Below, piece after piece: positions 1 to 4,262 of a stretch of 5,874 nt of DNA. A program made the translations under genes and the position numbers. The DNA lies in assembly GCA_038233055.1 (NCBI GenBank), contig JBBSMS010000183.1:1-5874 (forward strand), written 5' to 3'. Each line of letters begins with the position of its first letter. The first letter of the stretch is position 1. Under the pieces are notes generated by a model. It was given only the letters and a program-made list of their open reading frames with translations, was not told where the DNA came from and made no database searches. Origin of the DNA: Salsipaludibacter sp038233055 (GTDB lineage Bacteria > Actinomycetota > Nitriliruptoria > Nitriliruptorales > Nitriliruptoraceae).

Positions 1-1
1 C

Positions 2-118
2 ATCGGTCGGATCCGTAGCGCCGCTCGCGGGTTCCAGGACCCCAAGGCGTTCATCACCATGATCATGCTTGAACGTGCCGACCTGGCACCCGACATGCCC
101 TGGAGAGCCGCCGCATGA
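2..118 (+). pseudogene. C-terminal end of a transposase (probably ISL3-type), cut by the window edge
   Basis: An open frame enters from the left edge and ends at TGA 116-118, giving 38 residues. The core, ARGFQDPKAFITMIMLERAD (about codons 7-26), followed by LAPDMPW, resembles the extreme C-terminus of ISL3-family DDE transposases, where an I-x-x-RARGF-x-x-x-x-F helix is followed by a hydrophobic helix and a short proline-containing tail. This is pattern recognition on a short stretch; no catalytic residue lies in the window. The TGA overlaps an ATG (ATGA, 115-118), but that ATG opens only a short out-of-frame ORF, so I do not read it as a toxin start. Whether the complete gene lies outside the window is unknown. 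Its position directly against a decapitated PIN gene fits an insertion sequence that removed that gene's start. No terminal inverted repeat could be identified. An unrelated small upstream protein, such as an antitoxin, is the alternative. Confidence 0.45.
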
Positions 119-134
119 CCCACGGCACCGACAG

Positions 135-467
135 TTGTCCCCGATTCTCCTCGAGGCTTCGGTCGAGATCGTCCAGGAGGTCGCCCACGTTCGTGCACGC
201 AGGACGGGCGACCGCGGGGAAGCGGTTCGTCAGGCACAGCGCATCATGGCCGTCGTGACATGCCACTCGGTGGATCCGCCGGACGTGGAACGCGCGCTGG
301 TGTTGTTCGCCGCGTACGACCACCTCGACATGCTTGATGCCATCCACGCGGCGAGTGCACTCAATCGAGGGATCGCCACGATCGTGACCGCAGACCACGC
401 GTTCGACCACGTGCCCGGTCTCCAGCGAATCGACCCGGTCGACGCGCACTCCCTGATCGATCACTGA
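135..467 (+). pseudogene. VapC-like PIN-domain toxin, N-terminally truncated remnant
   Basis: The frame ending at TGA 465-467 encodes the C-terminal two thirds of a type II toxin PIN-domain RNase. Visible are the helix LLEASVEIVQEVAHVRARR (starting near base 147) with the conserved internal Glu, then LDMLDAIHAASALNRG with the third acidic residue (Asp at about 336-338), and TIVTADHAFDHVPGL with the fourth (about 393-395), ending IDPVD. PIN toxins normally start with a beta-strand carrying an invariant first Asp (consensus like VLDASVLI) and are about 125-140 residues. Here that segment is absent. Upstream, this frame runs out of phase through the probable transposase tail, and the nearest in-frame start (TTG at 69) gives a non-PIN leader of about 22 residues. 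The active site is therefore incomplete and the gene is very likely dead. No cognate antitoxin is visible. The IS-like sequence immediately upstream is the likely cause. Confidence is high for PIN homology and moderate for the exact left boundary. Confidence 0.75.
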
Positions 468-530
468 GGCACGCCGCGCAGGGTCACGGGGGAACGCGAA
501 CGTCCCGCCCTCGGACCGGTCGAGAAGTTC

Positions 531-1028
531 TCAGTCCGGAGCCAGGTCAGGTCCGAGGACCTCGGCAAGGCGGTCCAGGAAGACCTGCTGGTTCTTCGCC
601 AGCGCGAGGTGGGCGTCGTCCAGCGGCAGCCACGCGGCCCGGTCCACCTCGGGGAACTCCTGCTGCTCGCCGGAGCGTGGGGGCCACTCCATCGTGAAGG
701 TGCCGCCGGTCGCGGCGGTCGGGTCGAGGTCGCCGCGGCGGGCCAGGACGTGGACCACCTTGCGGCTGGCTCGATGGGTGCCGAGGTCGAGGTCGGGGAC
801 GTCGTCCGGCGGGGCGGGCGCGGGTTGTCCCAGTTCCTCGGCGAACTCGCGCTCGGCGGTCGCGAGCGGTGACATGTCGTCGGGTTCGGCGAGGCCCTTG
901 GGGATCGACCATGCACCCAGGTCCTTGCGCGCCCAGAACGGCCCGCCCATGTGCCCTAGCAGCACCTCGGGACCGTCCACCCCGTCGCGCCACAGCAACA
1001 GGCCGACGCTGGTCACGGGGTCGGTCAC
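531..1028 (-). CDS. Nudix hydrolase (COG4119-like predicted NTP pyrophosphohydrolase)
   Basis: A 165-residue protein. Nudix enzymes hydrolyse nucleoside diphosphates linked to another moiety, using Mg2+ held by the Nudix-box glutamates; the substrate here cannot be read from sequence. N-terminal strands with VGLLLWRDG and EVLLGHMGGPFW (residues 8-32) lead to GAWSIPKG (38-45), typical of the COG4119 group of small cytosolic Nudix proteins. The Nudix box starts at Gly45 and ends with REFAEELG (60-67), keeping the catalytic REUXEE glutamates. It is slightly atypical: Asp51 stands where the first Glu is usual, and there is one extra residue before REF. FPEVDRAAWLPLDDAHLAL (near the C-terminus) is the usual final strand and helix. 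The GTG start at 1028-1026 overlaps the upstream phosphatase stop (GTGA), so translation is probably coupled within one operon. There is no signal peptide or membrane segment. The gene is convergent with the PIN remnant across about 63 bp, where I see no strong terminator. Confidence 0.9.
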   Translation of the reverse strand: MTDPVTSVGLLLWRDGVDGPEVLLGHMGGPFWARKDLGAWSIPKGLAEPDDMSPLATAEREFAEELGQPAPAPPDDVPDLDLGTHRASRKVVHVLARRGDLDPTAATGGTFTMEWPPRSGEQQEFPEVDRAAWLPLDDAHLALAKNQQVFLDRLAEVLGPDLAPD

Positions 1029-1513
1029 GACGCCGCGCCGGCGCGACGGCCGTGGAGTCGGACCCAGTCCATGACCCCGGCCGCCGCCGGTCGCATCATG
1101 GCCACCACTTGACGAAACCCGTCGTTGCCGCCGTAGTAGGGATCCGGGACCTCGTCGCCGTCCGCGTCCGGGTCGAAGGTCCGGAACAGCCGGATGGTGG
1201 CGGTCGCGCCCTCGCGCTCGGCCAGGGCCTGCAGGTCGTCGAGGTTCTCGCGGTCCATGGCCAGCACGAGGTCGTACGACGACAGGTCGTGCGCGACCAC
1301 CCGCCGGGCCTGCCCGTCGACCACCATGCCGACGTCTCGCCCCGCGGCGACCATCCGTTCATCCGGGGGGTTGCCGACGTGGTAGGCACCGGTCCCGGCC
1401 GAGTCGACGTCGACGTCCAGGCCAGCCTCGGCCGCGGCCTCGCGAATGGCGGCCTCGGCGACCGGCGAGCGGCAGATGTTGCCCAGGCAGACGGTCAGGA
1501 TGCGGGTGGACAC
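1025..1513 (-). CDS. Low-molecular-weight protein-tyrosine phosphatase
   Basis: A 162-residue cytosolic phosphatase that removes phosphate from phosphotyrosine or related phosphoesters through a cysteinyl-phosphate intermediate. The P-loop CX5R(S) is intact near the N-terminus: VCLGNICRSP with Cys9 as nucleophile and Arg15 binding phosphate. SAGTGAYHVGNPPDERM (residues 38-54) is the family's substrate-loop region, YDLVLAMDREN (80-90) is the conserved core strand, and DPYYGG (124-129) carries the general acid Asp124. Length and layout match classic LMW-PTPs such as MptpA or Wzb. The GTG start at 1513 is chosen because GGAGG lies 6 nt upstream and the P-loop must start within about ten residues. 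The frame stays open far upstream, antisense to the quinone oxidoreductase, but that extension is not protein-like. The stop overlaps the GTG of the Nudix gene by 4 nt, so the two form an operon. No kinase or exopolysaccharide gene is nearby, so the physiological target is unknown. Confidence 0.95.
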   Translation of the reverse strand: MSTRILTVCLGNICRSPVAEAAIREAAAEAGLDVDVDSAGTGAYHVGNPPDERMVAAGRDVGMVVDGQARRVVAHDLSSYDLVLAMDRENLDDLQALAEREGATATIRLFRTFDPDADGDEVPDPYYGGNDGFRQVVAMMRPAAAGVMDWVRLHGRRAGAAS

Positions 1514-1519
1514 TCGTGG

Positions 1520-1524
1520 CCTCC
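1520..1524 (-). promoter_or_regulatory. Ribosome binding site that fixes the phosphatase start
   Basis: On the minus strand GGAGG sits 6 nt before the GTG at 1513. This is the best Shine-Dalgarno match in the spacer. It selects that GTG over any in-frame upstream extension. Confidence 0.7.
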
Positions 1525-1542
1525 GGGGGTTCGCCGGCCGCG

Positions 1543-1548
1543 AGCATA
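1543..1548 (-). promoter_or_regulatory. Candidate -10 box of the phosphatase-Nudix operon
   Basis: TATGCT on the minus strand fits the actinobacterial TANNNT -10 consensus. It lies about 20 nt upstream of the ribosome binding site, giving a short leader. The -35 region (about 1566-1571) reads TGGGGA, a weak match, and is embedded in the G-rich tract. The call rests on the -10 only. Confidence 0.35.
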
Positions 1549-1566
1549 TGGCTCGCACCTCGTCCT

Positions 1567-1609
1567 CCCCATCCCGCCCCGCCCCCGACCCCGCCCGATC
1601 CCCCAACCC
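1567..1609 (-). other. G-quadruplex-forming tract, left half of the divergent spacer
   Basis: The plus strand carries eight C-tracts of three to five bases (1567-1570, 1573-1575, 1577-1580, 1582-1586, 1589-1592, 1594-1596, 1600-1604, 1607-1609) separated by loops of only 1-3 nt. The minus strand therefore has eight G-tracts, enough for two consecutive three-layer quadruplexes. The G-rich strand is the non-template strand of the phosphatase operon, and the tract covers its -35 region. The motif is direct sequence evidence; folding and function in the cell are inference. Confidence 0.7.
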
Positions 1610-1682
1610 GGGTGGGCGTGGATCCGGCAACCTGTTGCCGGTTCGACACCCGGTTGCCGGGTTGGGCCGGGGAGGGATCGGG
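1594..1682. repeat. Nested long inverted repeat in the divergent spacer
   Basis: Two consecutive arms on the left pair perfectly with two arms on the right, in correct mirror order. Bases 1594-1602 (CCCGATCCC) match 1674-1682 (GGGATCGGG), and 1602-1611 (CCCAACCCGG) match 1657-1666 (CCGGGTTGGG). The right side has 7 extra bases (1667-1673) between its arms. The 45-nt interior holds the 18-bp palindrome at 1624-1641. The arrangement could form a cruciform or serve as paired protein sites for both divergent genes. Confidence 0.65.
1624..1641. promoter_or_regulatory. Perfect palindrome, candidate operator between divergent genes
   Basis: CCGGCAAC-CT-GTTGCCGG has 8-bp perfect arms around a 2-bp centre, the geometry of a homodimeric repressor or activator site. 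One half-site, GTTGCCGG, recurs at 1653-1660, 19 bp further on, as a direct repeat. The site lies between the candidate -10 boxes of the phosphatase (1543-1548) and the oxidoreductase (1695-1700), so one protein could control both. No regulator gene is in the window, and I do not recognise the motif. Confidence 0.5.
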
Positions 1683-1699
1683 TGGCCGCGGGGGTAGGG
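1659..1699 (+). other. G-quadruplex-forming tract, right half of the divergent spacer
   Basis: Seven G-tracts of three to five bases lie on the plus strand at 1659-1661, 1664-1666, 1669-1672, 1674-1676, 1680-1682, 1690-1694 and 1697-1699. Loops are 1-3 nt apart from one of 7 nt. The first four alone meet the usual quadruplex pattern. The G-rich strand is the non-template strand of the quinone oxidoreductase gene, and the last tract lies inside its candidate -10 box. Function is inferred. Confidence 0.6.
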
Positions 1700-1726
1700 T
1701 CGCTGGCCGACCGTCAACCCGAGAGG
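1695..1726 (+). promoter_or_regulatory. Candidate -10 box and ribosome binding site of the quinone oxidoreductase
   Basis: TAGGGT at 1695-1700 fits TANNNT, and no good -35 hexamer lies 16-18 bp upstream. GAGAGG at 1721-1726 is 6 nt before the GTG at 1733 and decides that start against the long in-frame extension upstream. The ribosome binding site is more secure than the promoter. Confidence 0.4.
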
Positions 1727-1732
1727 TACCGC

Positions 1733-2686
1733 GTGCGCGCCATCCAGATCACCGAGTTCGGGGGTCCCGAGGTCCTGACCCTGACCGACCTGCCGGACCT
1801 CGAGCCCACCGACGGGATGCTGCTGGTCGACGTGTCGTCGGCCGGGGTCAACTACGCCGACACCCACCAGGCCGAGGACTCCTACCTCGCCCCCCAGGAA
1901 CTGCCCATGGTCCCGGGTTCGGAGGTCGTCGGCACGACCGCCGACGGTCGCCGGGTGTGCGGGTTCTCCGGGACCGGTGGCTACGCCGCACAGGCGCTGG
2001 TCCCGAAGGCGATGGCCTTCGACGTGCCCGACGAGGTCGACGACGGCCAGGCCCTCGCCCTGCTGGTCCAGGGCCTGACGGCCTGGCACCTGCTGCAGAC
2101 CTCGGCGCGCATGCGCGAGGGCGAGTCGGTCGTGGTCCACGCCGCTGCCGGAGGGGTCGGCACGCTGGCGGTCCAACTGGCCCGCCGGTGGGGCGCCTCT
2201 GCCGTGATCGGTGGTGCCTCGTCGGCCGACAAGCGCGACCTCGCCGCCCGCCTGGGTGCCACAGCCACCTTCGACTCGCGGGCCGAGGACATCAACGCGG
2301 CCATCCGCGAGGCTGCCGGTGGCAAGGTCGACATCGTGCTGGACATGGTCGGCGGCGGGACGACCGACGGGTCGATGCGTGCCCTGGCCCCCTTCGGGCG
2401 CTTGGTGCACTTCGGCATGGCCTCCCGCCGCGCGCCGTCGCCGGTCCAGCCCGGGGAGTTGATGGGCCGGTCGCAGGGCGTCATCGGCTTCTGGCTGGCC
2501 CACGCCATGTCGAACCCCGCCGGCATGGTCGCGCCCCCGATGGAGGCCCTGCTGAGCCTGGTCGCCGCCGGCGAACTGGAGGTGGTCGTCCACGGCAGTT
2601 ACCCGCTGTCGGAGGCCCACCGGGCCCACGAGGACCTGCGCTCACGCGCCACGACTGGCAAGGTCATCCTCGACTGCACCGCCTGA
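1733..2686 (+). CDS. Zinc-independent quinone oxidoreductase, medium-chain dehydrogenase family
   Basis: A 317-residue NAD(P)H-dependent oxidoreductase of the QOR branch (COG0604), probably reducing quinones or other electrophilic carbonyl compounds; the exact substrate is not visible. The N-terminal GroES-like domain (about 1-110) begins MRAIQITEFGGPEVL and includes the family pattern AGVNYADTHQAEDSYL (37-52). VPGSEVVG has Ser where zinc alcohol dehydrogenases have the His of GHE, and the structural-zinc cysteines are absent, so this is the zinc-free type. The Rossmann domain carries VHAAAGGVGTLAVQLAR with the AxxGxxG dinucleotide loop at about 137-143. ATTGKVIL near the C-terminus is the usual final strand. 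Length agrees with bacterial QORs (about 320-330). It is transcribed divergently from the phosphatase operon across the structured spacer and appears monocistronic, since the next gene has its own promoter. It is probably soluble and cytosolic. Confidence 0.93.
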   Translation: MRAIQITEFGGPEVLTLTDLPDLEPTDGMLLVDVSSAGVNYADTHQAEDSYLAPQELPMVPGSEVVGTTADGRRVCGFSGTGGYAAQALVPKAMAFDVPDEVDDGQALALLVQGLTAWHLLQTSARMREGESVVVHAAAGGVGTLAVQLARRWGASAVIGGASSADKRDLAARLGATATFDSRAEDINAAIREAAGGKVDIVLDMVGGGTTDGSMRALAPFGRLVHFGMASRRAPSPVQPGELMGRSQGVIGFWLAHAMSNPAGMVAPPMEALLSLVAAGELEVVVHGSYPLSEAHRAHEDLRSRATTGKVILDCTA

Positions 2687-2692
2687 CCGGGA

Positions 2693-2708
2693 GCCCGTCG
2701 CTGCGGGC
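2693..2708 (+). terminator. Possible U-tail-less hairpin terminator after the oxidoreductase
   Basis: GCCCG (2693-2697) pairs with CGGGC (2704-2708); a U-G wobble extends the stem to six pairs around CGCU. It starts 6 nt after the stop codon. There is no T-run, as is common in GC-rich bacteria, so this is a weak call. Confidence 0.35.
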
Positions 2709-2736
2709 GTCCGCTCGTCGCCGGCCTCGTCCGACA

Positions 2737-2764
2737 TTGCGATGGCCAGCCGCTCGCCTAGTCT
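2737..2764 (+). promoter_or_regulatory. Promoter of the carbonic anhydrase gene
   Basis: TTGCGA (2737-2742) and TAGTCT (2759-2764) are separated by 16 bp, a good sigma-70-type pair. Transcription would start near 2771, giving a leader of about 20 nt before GTG 2791. A weak Shine-Dalgarno, CGAGAG, lies at 2778-2783, 7 nt before the start. Confidence 0.5.
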
Positions 2765-2790
2765 GGTCGCGCCCGAACGAGAGCCTGCTC

Positions 2791-3303
2791 GTGACCGACC
2801 CCGCCGAACCGACCACCGACCTGGACGACGTGGTCGCGGCCAACGCCAGGTGGGCCGACGACCACCACGACCCGTCGTCGCCGAAGGTGCCCGGCCGTGC
2901 GCTGGCGGTCGTCACCTGCATGGACGCCCGGCTGGACCCGCTGCGGTCGCTCGGGCTGGTGGTGGGGGAGGCCCACGTCGTCCGCAACGCGGGCGCGCTG
3001 GTCACCGACGACGTCGAGCGGTCGCTCCTGCTGAGCCAGTACGCGCTGGGCACGCGGACGATCCTGGTCATCGGCCACACCGACTGCGGACTGCTCGGCC
3101 ACGACGAGGACGTCACGAACGCCCTGGTCGAGGCAGAACGTGGCACGCGACCGTCGTTCGCCCTGGGTTCGATCGCGTCGTCCGAGGGCGGGGTGCGAGC
3201 CGGCGTCGAGCGGCTGCGCACGTCGCCCGTGCTGCGCCACCGAGACGCCGTGCACGGCTTCGTCCACGACGTCGCAACGGGTCACCTCACCCCCGTGACG
3301 TGA
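2791..3303 (+). CDS. Beta-class carbonic anhydrase, small Rv1284-like type
   Basis: A 170-residue zinc enzyme interconverting CO2 and bicarbonate. The first zinc-site motif is VTCMDARLDP, with Cys43 as ligand and the Asp45-Arg47 dyad. The second is IGHTDCGLLG, with His96 and Cys99 as ligands. Between them, GEAHVVRNAGALVTDDVERSLLLSQYALGTR is the family core strand and helix. The C-terminus, HGFVHDVATGHLTPVT, closely follows the GFVxDVATGxL ending I recall for the small Mycobacterium tuberculosis enzyme Rv1284, which has similar length (about 163 residues). The GTG start at 2791 is supported by the upstream promoter; no other start leaves the motif at its usual distance. It is soluble with no signal peptide. 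It stands alone, convergent with engB, and the repeat array begins 18 bp after its stop codon. The role is probably bicarbonate supply or pH balance. Confidence 0.95.
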   Translation: MTDPAEPTTDLDDVVAANARWADDHHDPSSPKVPGRALAVVTCMDARLDPLRSLGLVVGEAHVVRNAGALVTDDVERSLLLSQYALGTRTILVIGHTDCGLLGHDEDVTNALVEAERGTRPSFALGSIASSEGGVRAGVERLRTSPVLRHRDAVHGFVHDVATGHLTPVT

Positions 3304-3320
3304 TCCCCACGCTCGTCGGC

Positions 3321-3499
3321 CGGGTCAGGCCAGCCACGCCCGGCCCTCAGGCCAACCAGAGACCGGCCCTCAGGCCAACCAGAGACCGGCCCTCAGGCCA
3401 ACCAGAGACCGGCCCTCAGGCCAACCAGAGACCGGCCCTCAGGTCAACCAGAGACCGGCCCTCAGGTCAACCAGGACCGGCTCTCAGGCCAACCAGGAC
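3321..3499. repeat. Tandem 22-23-bp repeat array (minisatellite) overlapping the engB 3' end
   Basis: Seven clear units start at 3341, 3364, 3387, 3410, 3433, 3456 and 3478. The first four are identical 23-mers beginning CGGCCCTCAGG and ending CAACCAGAGAC. Unit 5 has C to T within GGCC (GGTC). Unit 6 has the same change and is 22 bp, ending CCAGGAC. Unit 7 (3478-3499) is 22 bp with CTCTC in place of CCCTC. A decayed unit of about 20 bp precedes them (3321-3340). Unit 7 contains the last codons and the stop of engB on the minus strand (TGG TTG GCC TGA). Each full unit can form a small GGCC-TGAG-GGCC hairpin in the engB-sense RNA. The repeats are head to tail without spacers, so this is not CRISPR. 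It fills the convergent gap and may reduce read-through in both directions. Confidence 0.95.
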
Positions 3500-4137
3500 C
3501 GGACGAGGCCCCGCAGCAGCCCGATGTTGACGTTGCGGTCCGCGCTGGTCCACACCACGGCGCGACCGTCGATGCGGCACCCCTTCGCGAGGTCGCGCTT
3601 GCGGCGGACGCGCGCCGACGACTTGACCTTGTCGTGCTTGGTCGCCACGACCGTGAACGCGATGCCGGACTCGCGCAGCCAGTCGAGCATCTCGACGTCC
3701 AGTGGCGTGGGCCCGACCGCGCCGTCCACCAGCACCAGGGTCATCACCAGCCCGGGCCGGTCGAGCAGGTACAGGTCCACCATGTCCTGCCAGCGCTCGC
3801 GATCACGCTTCGACGACTTGGCGTAGCCGTAGCCGGGACAGTCCACCACCGTGCCGGCGGTGGTCACGTCCGGCTCAGGGACGTCACCGCCGGACTCCGG
3901 GTCCTCGACGACGGTCGCCACTGCGAACAGGTTGAGCAGTTGCGTCCGGCCGGGGGTCTTCGAGGTCCGGGCCAGTCCCTTCTCGCCGGCAACCGCGTTC
4001 ATCAGCGACGACTTGCCCACGTTCGACCGGCCGACGAACGCCACCTCGGCGCGGGTCGGCGGCAGGTCGTGGTGGTCGGTCGCCGACTGCACGAACGACA
4101 GGCGCAGCGGGGCGGTGGACGTCGCGTCATCGATCAT
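3484..4137 (-). CDS. engB: Ribosome-biogenesis GTPase EngB (YsxC/YihA)
   Basis: A TRAFAC-class GTPase that acts in the cytosol in late assembly of the large ribosomal subunit. From ATG 4137 the protein has 217 residues. G1 is GRSNVGKS (36-43), the G2 region is KTPGRTQ (60-66), G3 is DCPGYG (99-104) followed by the family signature GYAK, G4 is TKHDK (166-170), and G5 is the TSA near 197-199. All nucleotide-binding motifs are intact. Compared with E. coli YihA there is an acidic, glycine/proline-rich insertion (about 77-95) between G2 and G3, and Cys replaces the usual Leu/Thr in DxPGYG. The start is uncertain: GTG at 4146 would add three residues, but it lies inside a TACGGT box, whereas ATG 4137 sits 7 nt after that box, as in leaderless mRNAs. 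Neither has a good Shine-Dalgarno. The last codons and stop lie in the final tandem-repeat unit. The gene is divergent from the methyltransferase. Confidence 0.95.
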   Translation of the reverse strand: MIDDATSTAPLRLSFVQSATDHHDLPPTRAEVAFVGRSNVGKSSLMNAVAGEKGLARTSKTPGRTQLLNLFAVATVVEDPESGGDVPEPDVTTAGTVVDCPGYGYAKSSKRDRERWQDMVDLYLLDRPGLVMTLVLVDGAVGPTPLDVEMLDWLRESGIAFTVVATKHDKVKSSARVRRKRDLAKGCRIDGRAVVWTSADRNVNIGLLRGLVRSWLA

Positions 4138-4144
4138 GGCGGGC

Positions 4145-4150
4145 ACCGTA
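4145..4150 (-). promoter_or_regulatory. Candidate -10 box for a leaderless engB transcript
   Basis: TACGGT on the minus strand matches TANNNT and is followed by 7 nt and then ATG (4137-4135), so transcription would begin at or next to the start codon. No ribosome binding site is visible, in agreement. No convincing -35 hexamer lies 16-18 bp upstream. Confidence 0.4.
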
Positions 4151-4250
4151 GGGCGTGTCTCCCGAATCCAGTTGGCATTCGGCCGCCGCTGTGCTCATCG
4201 GGCTTCGCGCCGCGCACGATCCGATCCGCTTGACTTCGGATGACAACGAT

Positions 4251-4255
4251 GGAGG
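4251..4255 (+). promoter_or_regulatory. Ribosome binding site that fixes the methyltransferase start
   Basis: GGAGG lies 7 nt before ATG 4263. It selects this start over in-frame upstream starts such as GTG 4155, which would add 36 residues before the conserved FGAAADVYDRTRPDY. A TTGACT (4230-4235) upstream resembles a -35 box, but no -10 follows at the right spacing. Confidence 0.75.
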
Positions 4256-4262
4256 ATGGCCC

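Noticed and set aside
115..258. ATGA-coupled start of an intact PIN toxin with a preceding GGAGAG
   Set aside because: The frame opened by ATG 115 gives a 47-residue peptide unlike any PIN domain and is in a different frame from the PIN sequence, so the apparent coupling is probably coincidental.
487..524. Possible terminator hairpins between the Nudix gene and the PIN remnant
   Set aside because: The best pairings are 4-bp stems or a bulged stem with no loop, and there is no T-run.
1025..2629. A 534-residue minus-strand open frame running through the antisense of the quinone oxidoreductase and into the phosphatase in frame
   Set aside because: Only the last 162 codons are protein-like (the phosphatase). 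The upstream part is antisense to a clear gene, with composition set by GC-rich codon positions, and a good ribosome binding site marks the internal GTG at 1513.
869..2686. Long N-terminal extension of the quinone oxidoreductase frame
   Set aside because: It is antisense to the phosphatase and Nudix genes, and the oxidoreductase fold starts at the GTG at 1733 behind a ribosome binding site.
1516..3303. A 595-residue frame ending in the carbonic anhydrase
   Set aside because: The first 425 codons overlap the oxidoreductase in another frame and are Arg/Gly/Pro-rich, typical of shadow frames. The promoter and start at 2737-2793 mark the real gene.
3321..3499. CRISPR array
   Set aside because: Units follow each other directly with no unique spacers, and the last unit is part of engB.
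3334..3500. A repetitive protein encoded across the tandem array (Pro/Arg/Gln-rich frame)
   Set aside because: The 22-23-bp units are not multiples of three, so all frames cycle. There is no start with a ribosome binding site and no domain.
4224..4241. Small inverted repeat ATCCG...CGGAT upstream of the methyltransferase
   Set aside because: Only 5-bp arms with an 8-bp loop; expected by chance at this composition.
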